Assembly (NCBI GenBank): GCA_002050365.1
Contig: MWYZ01000085.1
Location: 90,016-154,015 of the forward strand
Source of the DNA: Acidobacteria bacterium 28-1
Lineage (GTDB): Bacteria; Acidobacteriota; Blastocatellia; Pyrinomonadales; Pyrinomonadaceae
Length of the DNA stretch: 64,000 nucleotides
Direction of reading: 5' to 3'
Shown here: positions 44,332 to 53,201 of the stretch, one piece after another
How the letters are laid out: each line of letters begins with the position of its first letter
How positions within the stretch are numbered: position 1 is the stretch's first letter
The notes under the pieces: generated by a model
Told to the model about the DNA's origin: nothing
Seen by the model: the letters and a program-made list of their open reading frames with translations, nothing else
Database searches by the model: none
Position numbers and translations under genes: made by a program

Positions 44332-46143
44332 CTAACCCATTTCCTCGATAATCTGTTTCAACTCGGCGGGCATTTCGGGAATCGGCACGCGCTCGATTTG
44401 CATATTTCCACCCGCCTCTTTTTTAATTGTAAAATTCACTTTACCGAACTCCGCGTTTTTCGCCGAATAATCTTCGCGGTATTGTCCGCCACGACTTTCT
44501 TTTCGCTCAATCGCCGCCCGCGTAATCGCTTCGGAAACCGTCAGCAAATTATGTAAATCGAGCGCGGTGTGCCAACTCGGATTAAAATCTATATTGCCCG
44601 TCAGGCTTATTTTTTTTCTTCGCTCTTGGAGTTCTTTGATGCCGACTAACGCTCGCTGCATTTCGTCTTCGTTTCGCACGATGCCGACTAAATCTTGCAT
44701 CATCGCCTGCAAATCGTGTTGAATGTGAAAAGGATTTTCGCTGCCGGTTCGCTCGAAGGCTTCCAAAGCCCGGCGCTTTATCTCTTCAATTTGGCTTTGA
44801 TTGATTTCGCCTTGCGTTTGTTCTTTGGCAAACTCAACCGCGTATTCTCCGGCGCGTTTGCCGAATACCAATAAATCTGAAAGCGAATTTCCGCCCAGAC
44901 GATTTGCGCCATTGATTCCTGCCGCACATTCGCCCGCCGCAAAAAGTCCCGGCACGGTTGAGGCTTGCGTTTCGGCATCAACGCGAATGCCGCCCATTAT
45001 GTAATGCGTCGTCGGACCGACTTCCATCGGTTGCTCAGTGATGTCTAAATCCGCCAGTTGTTTGAATTGGTGATACATACTCGGCAGTTTCTTTTTGATG
45101 TGTTCGGGCGCGTTGGAAATTTTTTCTTTTATCCAAGCGATGTCCAGATAAACGCCGCCGTTCGGCGTTCCGCGTCCGGCTTTGACTTCGCGGACGATGC
45201 AGCGGGCAACGTGGTCGCGGGTCAGAAGTTCCGGCGGGCGACGTGCGTTTTTGTCGCCTTGGGTGTATCGCCAACCTTCTTCGGGCGAGTCGGCGGTTTG
45301 GTCTTTGTAGTTGTCGGGAATATCGTCGAACATAAACCGCCGACCTTCGCTGTTTTTCAAAATTCCGCCTTCGCCGCGCACGCCTTCGGTGACGAGAATG
45401 CCGCGCACGCTCGGCGGATAAACCATTCCGGTCGGGTGAAATTGAATGAATTCCATATCAATCAATTCCGCGCCCGCGTCATAAGCAAGCGCGTGTCCGT
45501 CGCCCGTTCCTTCCCAACTGTTGCTCGTGATTTTATACGCCCGACCGATTCCGCCCGTCGCTAAAATTACGGCTTTGGCTTTGAAGATACGAAATCTTCC
45601 GTGTTCGCGCTCGTAAGCAAACGCTCCCGTTACGCGCTCGCCGTCTTTGAGCAGCCCGATGACGGTGACTTCCATATAAACTTCGATGCCCTGATGAATG
45701 CCGTGGTCTTGGAGCGTGCGAATCATCTCCAAACCCGTTCGGTCGCCGACGTGAGCCAGACGCGGATATTTGTGTCCGCCGAAATTGCGCTGCAAAATGC
45801 GCCCATCTTTGGTTCTATCGAAAACCGCGCCCCACGCCTCTAATTCCCGAACGCGGTCGGGTGCTTCTTTGGCGTGAAGTTCAGCCATTCGCCAGTTGTT
45901 GACGTATTGCCCGCCGCGCATCGTGTCGGAAAAATGAACGCGCCAATTGTCGCGGTCATCAACATTCGCCATCGCCGCCGCCACTCCGCCTTCCGCCATT
46001 ACGGTGTGTGCTTTTCCCAAAAGAGATTTGCAAACCAGCCCGACCGAAACGCCCGCCGCTGATGCTTCAATCGCCGCCCGAAGTCCAGCGCCGCCCGCGC
46101 CGATAACCAAAACATCGTGTTCGTAGGTTTGATATTCCGCCAT
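44332..46143 (-). CDS. sdhA: Succinate dehydrogenase/fumarate reductase flavoprotein subunit
   Basis: 603 residues from the ATG at 46143; a TTG seven codons upstream is less likely. FAD-binding starts DVLVIGAGGAGLRAAIEA, with the FAD-histidine region SLLGKAHTVMAEGGVAAA. Catalytic motifs are QFHPTGM, TEGVRGEGGIL, RDHVARCI with the active-site Arg, THYIMGGIRVD and GANRLGGNSLSDLLVFGKRA. Length is typical. It oxidises succinate or reduces fumarate at the inner face of the membrane. Confidence 0.96.
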   Translation of the reverse strand: MAEYQTYEHDVLVIGAGGAGLRAAIEASAAGVSVGLVCKSLLGKAHTVMAEGGVAAAMANVDDRDNWRVHFSDTMRGGQYVNNWRMAELHAKEAPDRVRELEAWGAVFDRTKDGRILQRNFGGHKYPRLAHVGDRTGLEMIRTLQDHGIHQGIEVYMEVTVIGLLKDGERVTGAFAYEREHGRFRIFKAKAVILATGGIGRAYKITSNSWEGTGDGHALAYDAGAELIDMEFIQFHPTGMVYPPSVRGILVTEGVRGEGGILKNSEGRRFMFDDIPDNYKDQTADSPEEGWRYTQGDKNARRPPELLTRDHVARCIVREVKAGRGTPNGGVYLDIAWIKEKISNAPEHIKKKLPSMYHQFKQLADLDITEQPMEVGPTTHYIMGGIRVDAETQASTVPGLFAAGECAAGINGANRLGGNSLSDLLVFGKRAGEYAVEFAKEQTQGEINQSQIEEIKRRALEAFERTGSENPFHIQHDLQAMMQDLVGIVRNEDEMQRALVGIKELQERRKKISLTGNIDFNPSWHTALDLHNLLTVSEAITRAAIERKESRGGQYREDYSAKNAEFGKVNFTIKKEAGGNMQIERVPIPEMPAELKQIIEEMG

Positions 46144-46164
46144 AAAATCAAGAGAAGTTAACAA

Positions 46165-46292
46165 TGTAGGGGCAGGTCTTGTGCCTGCCCAATGAGCGCA
46201 GCGAAAATTGATTTCGATTATTCAAGTTGAATATAAACAACGGTTATTAGCGACATCCGGCGTTTTGGGCAGGCATAAGACCTGCCCCTACA
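46165..46292. repeat. Inverted repeat between sdhC and sdhA
   Basis: TGTAGGGGCAGGTCTTGTGC at 46165 on and its complement ending ACCTGCCCCTACA (46267-46292). Each arm also contains a local GGGCAGG/CCTGCCC hairpin. It sits inside the sdh operon and may cause partial termination. Confidence 0.75.
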
Positions 46293-46307
46293 AATTCTGT
46301 AGAAATT

Positions 46308-47102
46308 CTAAAAAAATCTCCAATCCGTCCAAACGCCCATCGAACACAGCCGCACGTAAATATCGGAAAATCCGACGACGAAAAGGCTCGCCCACGCCCA
46401 AATCATATGCCGCCGATTGAGATAACTGACGCAGCCGTAAGCTTTGTGCCGAATCGGTAGTTTTGAAAGCTCGTCGCAATTGCCGCCGATTAAATGGCGT
46501 AAAGAATGACAACTAAACGTGTAGCCGCCGAGAAAGAAAACATTCGCCGTTAGAACTAACGTGCCGACTCCAATGCCGAAGCCATCGTCAAACCAAAACG
46601 CCTTCCAAGCGTCGTGCGCGAGAAAAATTAAAAAAATCAGCGCCAGATACAAAAAATAACGATGAACGTTTTGCAAGATAAGCGGAAACGAACGCTCGCC
46701 CCAATAGGTTTCGCGCGGCTCGCCAACGGCGCACGAAGGCGGGTCAGCCCAGAACGCCTTATAATACGCGCCGCGATAATAGTAACAGGTGAAACGAAAA
46801 CCGGCGGGCGCCCAGAGAATTAAAAACGCGGGCGAAAAAGGCACCCAATCGGGAATCCAAGCGGGCTTGACGCCGAACATCGCGTGCGGCGAAGCGCCGA
46901 AAATTTCCGGCGAATAAAACGGCGAAAGGTAATGCGCTCCGCCGCCGCCGTAAAAATAATGCGCGCCCTGAAACGCCGCCCAGGTCGAATAAAGGACAAA
47001 TGCGGACAACCCCAAAAAAACGAATAGCGGATACGTCCACCACGCGCCGCGCCGCATTGTTTCTCCGAATGAACGCTTGATAGGAAGACTAACGGAAGCC
47101 AT
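46308..47102 (-). CDS. sdhC: Succinate dehydrogenase membrane subunit
   Basis: 264 residues from the ATG at 47102, with GGAGGT 13 bases upstream. Five hydrophobic spans and several histidines (NVHRYFLY, FLAHDAW, CHSLRHLIGG) that could ligate heme and bind quinone. It resembles the long single-anchor subunit of Acidobacteriota and Actinobacteria rather than the short SdhC+SdhD pair. The link to succinate dehydrogenase rests mainly on its place directly before sdhA. Confidence 0.82.
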   Translation of the reverse strand: MASVSLPIKRSFGETMRRGAWWTYPLFVFLGLSAFVLYSTWAAFQGAHYFYGGGGAHYLSPFYSPEIFGASPHAMFGVKPAWIPDWVPFSPAFLILWAPAGFRFTCYYYRGAYYKAFWADPPSCAVGEPRETYWGERSFPLILQNVHRYFLYLALIFLIFLAHDAWKAFWFDDGFGIGVGTLVLTANVFFLGGYTFSCHSLRHLIGGNCDELSKLPIRHKAYGCVSYLNRRHMIWAWASLFVVGFSDIYVRLCSMGVWTDWRFF

Positions 47103-47363
47103 CTTAGCTGTTGACACCTCCAATGCGAATTATAAAATAATAGGTTTTTCGAGAAAGTATTTTAACTTTTTGAAGATATAAGTTGGTAAAGTTTTACGCG
47201 AAATTTTCGGGCAAGTCAAGTTATTGGGATATTATCAGAAGAGGAGAATTTTCAATTATCAAATCTCAATTATCAATTATTCCGCCCCAGGAAGGCGAGA
47301 AAAATCGCGCTGAAATAATGAATGACGGAGAATTGAGAATATCTGCCCGGAGATGAAAATTCC

Positions 47364-47573
47364 ACGCTTGATTTTGCGTCGTCGCCGCTACATCCTCCTC
47401 AACGGCGAGATACGTCAGAAACGCGCCGACTTCCGCCGCACCTATCTCTTTGGGATGTCGAACATCGTGAAAGAAAATATACTTTTTAATCCAATAAATG
47501 TAAGTTTTTCCGTTTCGATACTGTAATGGCGAGTCCGCATAACACTGCGGATTTGATTAAGAAGTGCAGACAT
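47364..47573 (-). pseudogene. Integron-type integrase (IntI-like) relic
   Basis: From the ATG at 47573 the minus strand reads MSALLNQIRSVMRTRHYSIE. After a one-base shift in an A-run (about 47506) it reads TYIYWIKKYIFFHDVRHPKE, then IGAAEVGAFLTYLAVEEDVA and TTQNQA. This is the N-terminal SAM-like domain of integron integrases (typically ...RHYSIRTEQAYVDWIKRF). The catalytic Arg-His-Tyr half is absent. One frameshift plus a deletion of two thirds of the gene make it dead. Confidence 0.8.
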
Positions 47574-47589
47574 ACGTTTAATTATACCC

Positions 47590-47661
47590 GTTAAACTAAT
47601 TCAACTGATGTCGGTTGAACTAATTTAACGGATGTCCTTTGAATTTATTTAACGGACAATT
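47590..47661. repeat. Three 24-bp direct repeats upstream of the integrase relic
   Basis: Units at 47590-47613, 47614-47637 and 47638-47661 share GTTRAACTAATTYAAC and GATGTC in the first two, with the third diverged (TTTGAATTTATTTAACGGAC). There are no spacers, so it is not a CRISPR. The position just ahead of the integrase start would fit an attI-like or operator region. Confidence 0.6.
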
Positions 47662-47704
47662 AAACTATGACAAAACCTCGAAAAGTTCGCGGCTTTTTTG
47701 CCAT

Positions 47705-48211
47705 TTATCTAAATCGCGTTGCCGTTGAAGTCGCGCAGCCCCTGCTCATTACGTTGCCGTTCGCGTCAAGAATTTCGCCCGTATCGGTTGAGGTATATGT
47801 ATCGCCGCTTTGTCCAAGTCTGATAGCTGATCTAACCACATTCTTTCCCGCAGGAGTGCGGTCAGGTAAAAAGTTGAGAAACTGAAAGGCGGCGGAGTAT
47901 AGTGGATGGAATTCAGATATGCGACTCCATACACCGTGACCAAGCAGGCGCACTAATCCAGGACCTCCAAGGTCGCTTTCCTGCATCGTGCCGCCCTGAT
48001 TATAAGTCATCATCGCAGAAAAGGTAGGAATGAAGGGGATTGGGTTGCCGGTTTGACAATCCCGAACTGTAACCTGCACGTCCCACGACCCGACCAGACC
48101 TTGTTGGTTACCGTTTTGCACTTGCGCGGACACTCGCACTTGCGCGAAAACCGCCAACACCAAAATTGCCAACGACACGCCGCCGATAGCTTTCAAAATT
48201 TGTTTTTTCAT
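47705..48211 (-). CDS. Secreted protein of the duplicated pair, copy 1
   Basis: 168 residues: GAGG before the ATG, a signal peptide (GGVSLAILVLAVFAQVRVSA), then a single beta-rich domain with VGSWDVQVTVRDCQTGNP, YNQGGTMQESDLGGPG, GHGVWSRI, DANGNVMSRGCATSTATRF. The copy at 50383-50877 keeps the same skeleton, including both cysteines (DCQ... and CAT...TRF). The strand order suggests a small lipocalin-like barrel. Divergent from a winged-helix/TPR regulator and sharing its control region. Confidence 0.8.
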   Translation of the reverse strand: MKKQILKAIGGVSLAILVLAVFAQVRVSAQVQNGNQQGLVGSWDVQVTVRDCQTGNPIPFIPTFSAMMTYNQGGTMQESDLGGPGLVRLLGHGVWSRISEFHPLYSAAFQFLNFLPDRTPAGKNVVRSAIRLGQSGDTYTSTDTGEILDANGNVMSRGCATSTATRFR

Positions 48212-48240
48212 TTTTTTTCCTCTTTCATTTTTAGTTTATT

Positions 48241-48287
48241 TCAGCCGAAATGTTTTAATTGCGGCTGATGAGTGTCATAATTACAAA
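48241..48287. promoter_or_regulatory. Shared operator-like dyad, copy 1
   Basis: TCAGCCGAAATGTTTTA begins a 28-base dyad (48241-48268) with ends TCAGCCG and CGGCTGA. It is followed by TGAGTGTCATAATTACAAAA. The same sequence, with the dyad ends TCAGCC/GGCTGA, stands at 50906 in the second gene pair. It lies in the divergent intergenic region, 30 bases from one start codon. Confidence 0.65.
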
Positions 48288-48348
48288 ATACAGTTCTGAA
48301 AATCTTTAGAAACGTCCTGAAAATTTTGTGAATCTTCTGAAAACGGTG

Positions 48349-50289
48349 ATGAATGAGCCTCAGATACAAATTTACGAGTTCGACGAATTTCGCGTTGACG
48401 CTGCTAAACGCCTGCTGACAAAAGGTGACGGCGAGCAAATTCCGCTCACGCCGAAAGTTTTCGATACGCTTCTCTATCTAATTCGGCACGGCGGGAAGGT
48501 GATTGAAAAAGACGAGTTGATGCGCGAAATATGGACTGATTCGGTGGTCGAGGAAAATAATCTCAATCAAAACATTTCAATCCTGCGGAGAGTTTTTGGC
48601 GAAAAGCCCGGCGAACAGCGTTTCATCGTGACGATTGCGGGACACGGTTATCGTTTCGTTCCCGAAGTCAGACCGATTTTGAATTTGGGATTTGGGATTG
48701 CGGATGTTAAGCCGGAAGAAATGATTTCCGAAAACGAAACAGAGAAAACCGATAATCAAATTACAAACGGCGAAGGACGAAAGACAGAGAACAAAAGCTC
48801 AATCCAAAATCCAAAATCCAAAATCCAAAATCGAGAATGGCTTGCCGCTTTTGCGGTTTTGAGTATTTTTGCGCTTGGCGCATCTGGATTTTATCTGTGG
48901 CGCGGAAACGAAAAATCTGTTGATGCGCCGATAAAAACCGTTGCCGTTTTACCGTTCAAGCCGCTGGTTGTGGAAAACCGCAACGAAGCCTTAGAATTCG
49001 GAATAGCGGACACGCTGATTACAAAATTGAGCGGCGGCGAAGAAATTGTCGTGCGCTCACTGAGCGCGGTTCGCCGGTATAATTCTTTAGAGCAGGATTC
49101 TTTGACGGCGGGGCGCGAACTCGGCGTTGAATCAATCTTAGACGGAACAATTCAAAACTGGGGCGATAGAATCAGAATCTCGGTGAAACTGCTTCGGACG
49201 AGCGACGGCAAGCAATTATGGGCAGGACAGTTTGACGAAAAATTTACCGATATTTTTGTTGTGCAGGATTCAATCTCGGAAAAAGTGGCGGCGGCTTTAA
49301 AAATCCGGCTCGGAAACCGTGCGAAAAAACATTCGACGGAAAATATCGAAGCCTATCAACTTTATATGAAAGGGCGTTACCTCATCGCCAAAGGAACGCC
49401 GCCGGACCTCCGCGCAAGTATTCCGTATTTCCAACAAGCGATTGAAATTGAACCGAATTACGCGCCCGCCTACACCGGTCTCGCGCAGGCAAATGGGGTG
49501 CTTGGCATCTCCGGCGATGTGCCGGCTTCGGAAGCTATTCCGAAATCGAAAGCGGCGGCACAAAGGGCAATCGAAATTGACGATACTCTCGCCGAAGCCC
49601 ACGTCGCTACCTGTATGGGTTTATTTTGGTATGACTGGGAATGGAGGGCAGCCGACAATCATTGCCGACGCGCTTTAGAACTTGATCCGAACAGCGCGGA
49701 CTCTCATCAGGCTTACGCACAGGTATTATCGAATACGGGACGACACGCCGAAGCCCTTGCCGAAGTAAAACGCGCCCGCGAACTCAATCCGCTCGATTTG
49801 GCAATAAACGCGCTCGAAGGGCAATATCTCCTCCACGCCGGACTGCCGGACGAAGCCTTGGCTCAATTGCAGAAAACTTCCGAGCTCGAACCGAATTTTT
49901 GGCTGCCGCATCTGTTTGCCGCCAGCGCGTATATCGAAAAAGGAATGTTCCGGGAAGCCATCGCCGAATCACGCAAAGAATATGAACTTTCCGGCAGAAA
50001 TGATATCCCCTTCGGCACATATGCGCTGGCAAAATTGGGAAGGCGCGACGAGGCGCGAGCCGCGCTGCAAGAGCTTATAAAATTATCCGCAACGAAATAC
50101 GTTCCGCCTTATAATATCGCCTTGCTTTACAACGCATTGGAGATGCGCGACAACGCGCTCGAATGGTTGGAAAAAGGCTATGAACGGCGCGACCCAAAAA
50201 TGACTTTTCTAAAAGTCGAACCGAAATGGAACAATCTCCGCAACGAACCGCGTTTTGTTGACTTGATGCGGCGGATGAAATTTGAATAA
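48349..50289 (+). CDS. Winged-helix DNA-binding protein with membrane helix and TPR domain, copy 1
   Basis: 646 residues from the ATG at 48349, set by alignment with the paralog (MNEPQIQIYEFDEFRVD). Residues 1-105 form an OmpR/CadC-type winged helix (LTPKVFDTLLYLIRHGG, NNLNQNISILRRVFGE). A linker rich in repeat-derived sequence (about 108-161, including [15 protein letters not shown]) leads to one membrane span (LAAFAVLSIFALGASGFYLW). Then comes a TolB/FlgO-like domain (KTVAVLPFKPLVVENRNEAL, SILDGTIQNWGDRIRISVKL) and TPR repeats to the end. A one-component membrane-bound regulator is likely. Confidence 0.88.
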   Translation: MNEPQIQIYEFDEFRVDAAKRLLTKGDGEQIPLTPKVFDTLLYLIRHGGKVIEKDELMREIWTDSVVEENNLNQNISILRRVFGEKPGEQRFIVTIAGHGYRFVPEVRPILNLGFGIADVKPEEMISENETEKTDNQITNGEGRKTENKSSIQNPKSKIQNREWLAAFAVLSIFALGASGFYLWRGNEKSVDAPIKTVAVLPFKPLVVENRNEALEFGIADTLITKLSGGEEIVVRSLSAVRRYNSLEQDSLTAGRELGVESILDGTIQNWGDRIRISVKLLRTSDGKQLWAGQFDEKFTDIFVVQDSISEKVAAALKIRLGNRAKKHSTENIEAYQLYMKGRYLIAKGTPPDLRASIPYFQQAIEIEPNYAPAYTGLAQANGVLGISGDVPASEAIPKSKAAAQRAIEIDDTLAEAHVATCMGLFWYDWEWRAADNHCRRALELDPNSADSHQAYAQVLSNTGRHAEALAEVKRARELNPLDLAINALEGQYLLHAGLPDEALAQLQKTSELEPNFWLPHLFAASAYIEKGMFREAIAESRKEYELSGRNDIPFGTYALAKLGRRDEARAALQELIKLSATKYVPPYNIALLYNALEMRDNALEWLEKGYERRDPKMTFLKVEPKWNNLRNEPRFVDLMRRMKFE

Positions 50290-50382
50290 ATCCCCAATCC
50301 GCAAAGCAACACGAAAATTGCACTAAGGTTTGTTTTCTTCGTGTTGCTTTGCGGATAAAAAATCGCTACTTTTAGCTTCTAT

Positions 50383-50877
50383 TCAAAAGCGTGTCCCGTT
50401 TGCCGTCGCGCAGACGGTAAAAAGCCGGTTGCCGCCGGTATCAAAAATTTCAGCCGTCGCATGGTCGGTCAAACTATTACCGTCCAGGGAAATTACGATA
50501 TTTTGGTTTACCTTCTGCGAGCCGTTTAAAGTGCCGTCCGGGTTAAAGGTGAAGAACGTAAACTTGCCTTTGTAGGTCTGCCCGCCGGTGCGAGTCCAAA
50601 TGCCGTATCCCGGACTTCGGAGTGCGGGATTTGTTCCGCCCGTTTCCGACATTGTGCCGCCATGATGATAATTTAATAAACCCGGAAAGGTCGCTAAGAC
50701 AGTATTGCTTTGGCAATCCGTGACAGTAATTTGATTTTTCCAAACGCCTTCAATCGAGTTGCCTTCAACTCTGAGCGATTTATCGGCTTTGTCCTGACCG
50801 AAAACCGTCAGCGGCGCGATTGTTAAAGTAAGTATCATTGCCAACGCGATGACGAATGTTTGTTTTCTTGCTTTCAT
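50383..50877 (-). CDS. Secreted protein of the duplicated pair, copy 2
   Basis: 164 residues: GGAGAAC before the ATG, a signal peptide (VIALAMILTLTIAPLTVFGQ), then the same domain as copy 1 (IEGVWKNQITVTDCQSN, YHHGGTMSETGGTNPA, YGIWTRTGGQTYKGKF, CATANGTRF). Two conserved cysteines bracket the domain. Divergent from its own winged-helix/TPR neighbour. Confidence 0.8.
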   Translation of the reverse strand: MKARKQTFVIALAMILTLTIAPLTVFGQDKADKSLRVEGNSIEGVWKNQITVTDCQSNTVLATFPGLLNYHHGGTMSETGGTNPALRSPGYGIWTRTGGQTYKGKFTFFTFNPDGTLNGSQKVNQNIVISLDGNSLTDHATAEIFDTGGNRLFTVCATANGTRF

Positions 50878-50905
50878 TTTTTTTGTTCTCCGGTTATTTA
50901 TTTTT

Positions 50906-50952
50906 TCAGCCGAAATGTTTTATGTTTGGCTGATGAGTGTCATAATTACAAA
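50906..50952. promoter_or_regulatory. Shared operator-like dyad, copy 2
   Basis: Same 28-base dyad as at 48241 (TCAGCCGAAATGTTTTA, end GGCTGA, 50906-50933), followed by TGAGTGTCATAATTACAAAA. Conservation across about 47 noncoding bases exceeds what is seen in the rest of the two intergenic regions, though both also share TCTTTAGAA further on. Confidence 0.65.
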
Positions 50953-51010
50953 AATAATTCTGGAAATCTTTAGAATAGTTGAAAGTTTCTGAGAATTTCT
51001 GAGAACGGTT

Positions 51011-52720
51011 ATGGACGAACCTCAAACTCGCATTTACGAATTCGGCGAATTTCGGCTTGACGCGGTAAAACGTCTCTTGTTGAAAGGCGGAGAAATATCG
51101 CTGCTGATGCCGAAGGCGTTTGACACGCTCCTTTATCTCGTGCAGAACGGCGGCAGAGTGATTGACAAAGACGAATTGATGCGCGAAGTCTGGACGGATA
51201 CGATTGTCGAGGAAAACAATCTCAGCCAAAACATCTCGATTTTGCGGCGCGTGCTTGGAGAAAAGAAAAGCGAACATCGCTTTATCGTCACCGTGCCGGG
51301 CAAAGGTTTTAAGTTCGTTGCCGAAGTCCGCGCCGTCAGCGAATCCGCATCGGACGCTCCGCTTAAAACAATCGCCGTTTTGCCCTTTAAACCGCTTATC
51401 GCGGAAAACCGGAACGAAGCGTTGGAACTCGGAATGGCGGACACTTTGATTGCCAAACTCGGCGGCGAAGAAATCGTCGTGCGCCCGTTCAGCGCGGTTC
51501 GTCATTACGCTTCGGTCGGGCAGGAAGACTGTTTGCTTGCCGCACGGCAGCTCGGCGTTCAAGCCGTTTTGGAAGGCACGATTCAAACTGCGGGCGACAG
51601 AATCAGAGTTTCAGCGCGGCTCGTCTGCGGCGACGCGGGCAAGCAGTTATGGGCGGGACAGTTCAATGAAAAATTCGACGACATTTTTGCCGTGCAGGAT
51701 TTAATCTCCGAACGAGTTGCGGCAGCTTTGCACATTCGGCTGACGGGCGAAAATAAAACGCGCTCGATGGAAAATGTCGAGGCTTATCAGTTTTACGTCA
51801 AAGGTCGCGTTCACACGGAAATGCTGCTTCTGCCCGAACTCCGAAAAGCCATCGGCTATTTCGAGCGGGCGATTGCGCTCGATGCCAATTACGCGCTTGC
51901 CTACGTCGGACTTGCCCAGTCTTATCTGCGATTATCTCTAGTCAACAACATCCCTGCCGACGAAGCGATGCCGCAGGCAAAAGCGGCGGCACTCAGGGCG
52001 ACTGAAATCGCTCCGCTCAACGCCGATACTTTTTCCACGCTGGCGTGGATTGTTTTTTGGTATGACCGCGATTGGCGGGCGGCGGAAAAATATTGTCTGC
52101 GCGGCATCAAACTCAATCCGAACAACCCTTTTGTGCGGGTGGTTCATGCACATCTGCTTTCAAACACCGGACGACACACCGAAGCACTCGCCGAAATCAG
52201 ACGCGCCCGCGAACTCGACCCGACTTCGATTTTCAATCAGGCGATTGAAGGACAGATTCTTTTGTTTGCGGGAAAAACGGACGAAGCTCTCGACACTTTA
52301 AAAATACTAACCGAAGCGATTCCGAACTTTTGGCTGGGTTATCTTTTTATTTCCAGAGTCTACAACGAAAAGCAGATGTATGACGAAGCCATTGCCGCAC
52401 TCGCCAAAGCCGGAGAACTCTTTCCGGCAAACAAGGAATCAACCGCCCTGCGCGGCTACTCGTTGGCAAAGGCTGGAAAATTGACTGAGGCGCAAGCCGT
52501 CTTGGACGAATTACGCCAATCGTCCAATTATGTCGCGCCGTATAATTTGGCGATGATTCACAACGGGCTTGGCGAAACCGAAACCGCACTTGATTATCTG
52601 GAAAAAGCCTATTCGGAAAAAAACGTGCTGATGGTTTTTCTGAAAGTCGAACCGAAATGGAACAATCTCCGAAACGAACCGCGTTTTATTGACTTAATGA
52701 AACGGATGAATCTCCAATAG
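51011..52720 (+). CDS. Winged-helix DNA-binding protein with TPR domain, copy 2 (no membrane helix)
   Basis: 569 residues from the ATG at 51011 (MDEPQTRIYEFGEFRLD). Winged helix (LMPKAFDTLLYLVQNGG, NNLSQNISILRRVLGE), then directly the TolB/FlgO-like domain (KTIAVLPFKPLIAENRNEAL, AVLEGTIQTAGDRIRVSARL) and TPRs. Both paralogs end with the same KVEPKWNNLRNEPRF block. Unlike copy 1 the linker is only about ten residues and there is no membrane span, so this copy should be soluble. Confidence 0.88.
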   Translation: MDEPQTRIYEFGEFRLDAVKRLLLKGGEISLLMPKAFDTLLYLVQNGGRVIDKDELMREVWTDTIVEENNLSQNISILRRVLGEKKSEHRFIVTVPGKGFKFVAEVRAVSESASDAPLKTIAVLPFKPLIAENRNEALELGMADTLIAKLGGEEIVVRPFSAVRHYASVGQEDCLLAARQLGVQAVLEGTIQTAGDRIRVSARLVCGDAGKQLWAGQFNEKFDDIFAVQDLISERVAAALHIRLTGENKTRSMENVEAYQFYVKGRVHTEMLLLPELRKAIGYFERAIALDANYALAYVGLAQSYLRLSLVNNIPADEAMPQAKAAALRATEIAPLNADTFSTLAWIVFWYDRDWRAAEKYCLRGIKLNPNNPFVRVVHAHLLSNTGRHTEALAEIRRARELDPTSIFNQAIEGQILLFAGKTDEALDTLKILTEAIPNFWLGYLFISRVYNEKQMYDEAIAALAKAGELFPANKESTALRGYSLAKAGKLTEAQAVLDELRQSSNYVAPYNLAMIHNGLGETETALDYLEKAYSEKNVLMVFLKVEPKWNNLRNEPRFIDLMKRMNLQ

Positions 52721-52737
52721 TAAAATGAAAAGCCCAT

Positions 52738-52891
52738 ATAAGTAGGGGGACAAATTTATTTTAGCCTAAACAAGTCAGAACCGACTGCGGTAGCGGGCGG
52801 TTGAACTCGCGGCTTAAACCGCCCGCTACCGCAGTCGGTTCTGACATTGACGCTTTCTTTAGATGTGTTTAATTTTGTCCTACTACTTATG
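52738..52891. mobile_element. MITE-like element carrying a nested 29-bp perfect palindrome
   Basis: Ends TAAGTAGGGGGACAAATTTA (52739 on) and TTAATTTTGTCCTACTACTT (52869-52890) relate it to the element at 37191-37356. Inside, arms of 29 bases (52774-52802 and 52817-52845) pair perfectly around a 14-base loop; they begin GTCAGAACCGACTGCGGTAG. The palindrome is far more G+C-rich than its host, so it looks like a second repeat inserted into the first. Confidence 0.75.
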
Positions 52892-53201
52892 TTCACATTA
52901 TTTCGCTATAACTTGCGCCTTTCGGCGCGGAGAATCTCAATAGACGAGAGCCAAATAAAGCCGCTTTTTTGCAGAGGGCAATATAACAAATCATTGGACG
53001 TGAGGGCGAAACAGCGGCTTTCAATCGGCGTTGTCCGTTAAACTTTAACTTGCGCGTAGTCGGTTTCGCCCCACGTCAACTCAATCGTTCGGCAGCTATC
53101 TGTTACCGAAATTAAAACTTGCGTCATAAAATTTTCCGCCGTTTAGAGTAACTGCTTCAGCCGTGAAAGGGCAACGGAATCTTAGTCTTAAAGGCGTAAC
53201 T
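52892..53201. other. Gap with a short coding relic
   Basis: The minus strand from 53127 to 53038 reads MTQVLISVTDSCRTIELTWG then ETDYAQVKV, a plausible C-terminal piece of a lost protein. It is not recognised. Nothing else protein-like is visible. Confidence 0.4.

Noticed and set aside
47590..47661. Three 24-mers as a CRISPR
   Set aside because: Directly abutting without spacers and diverging; more like an operator or att region.
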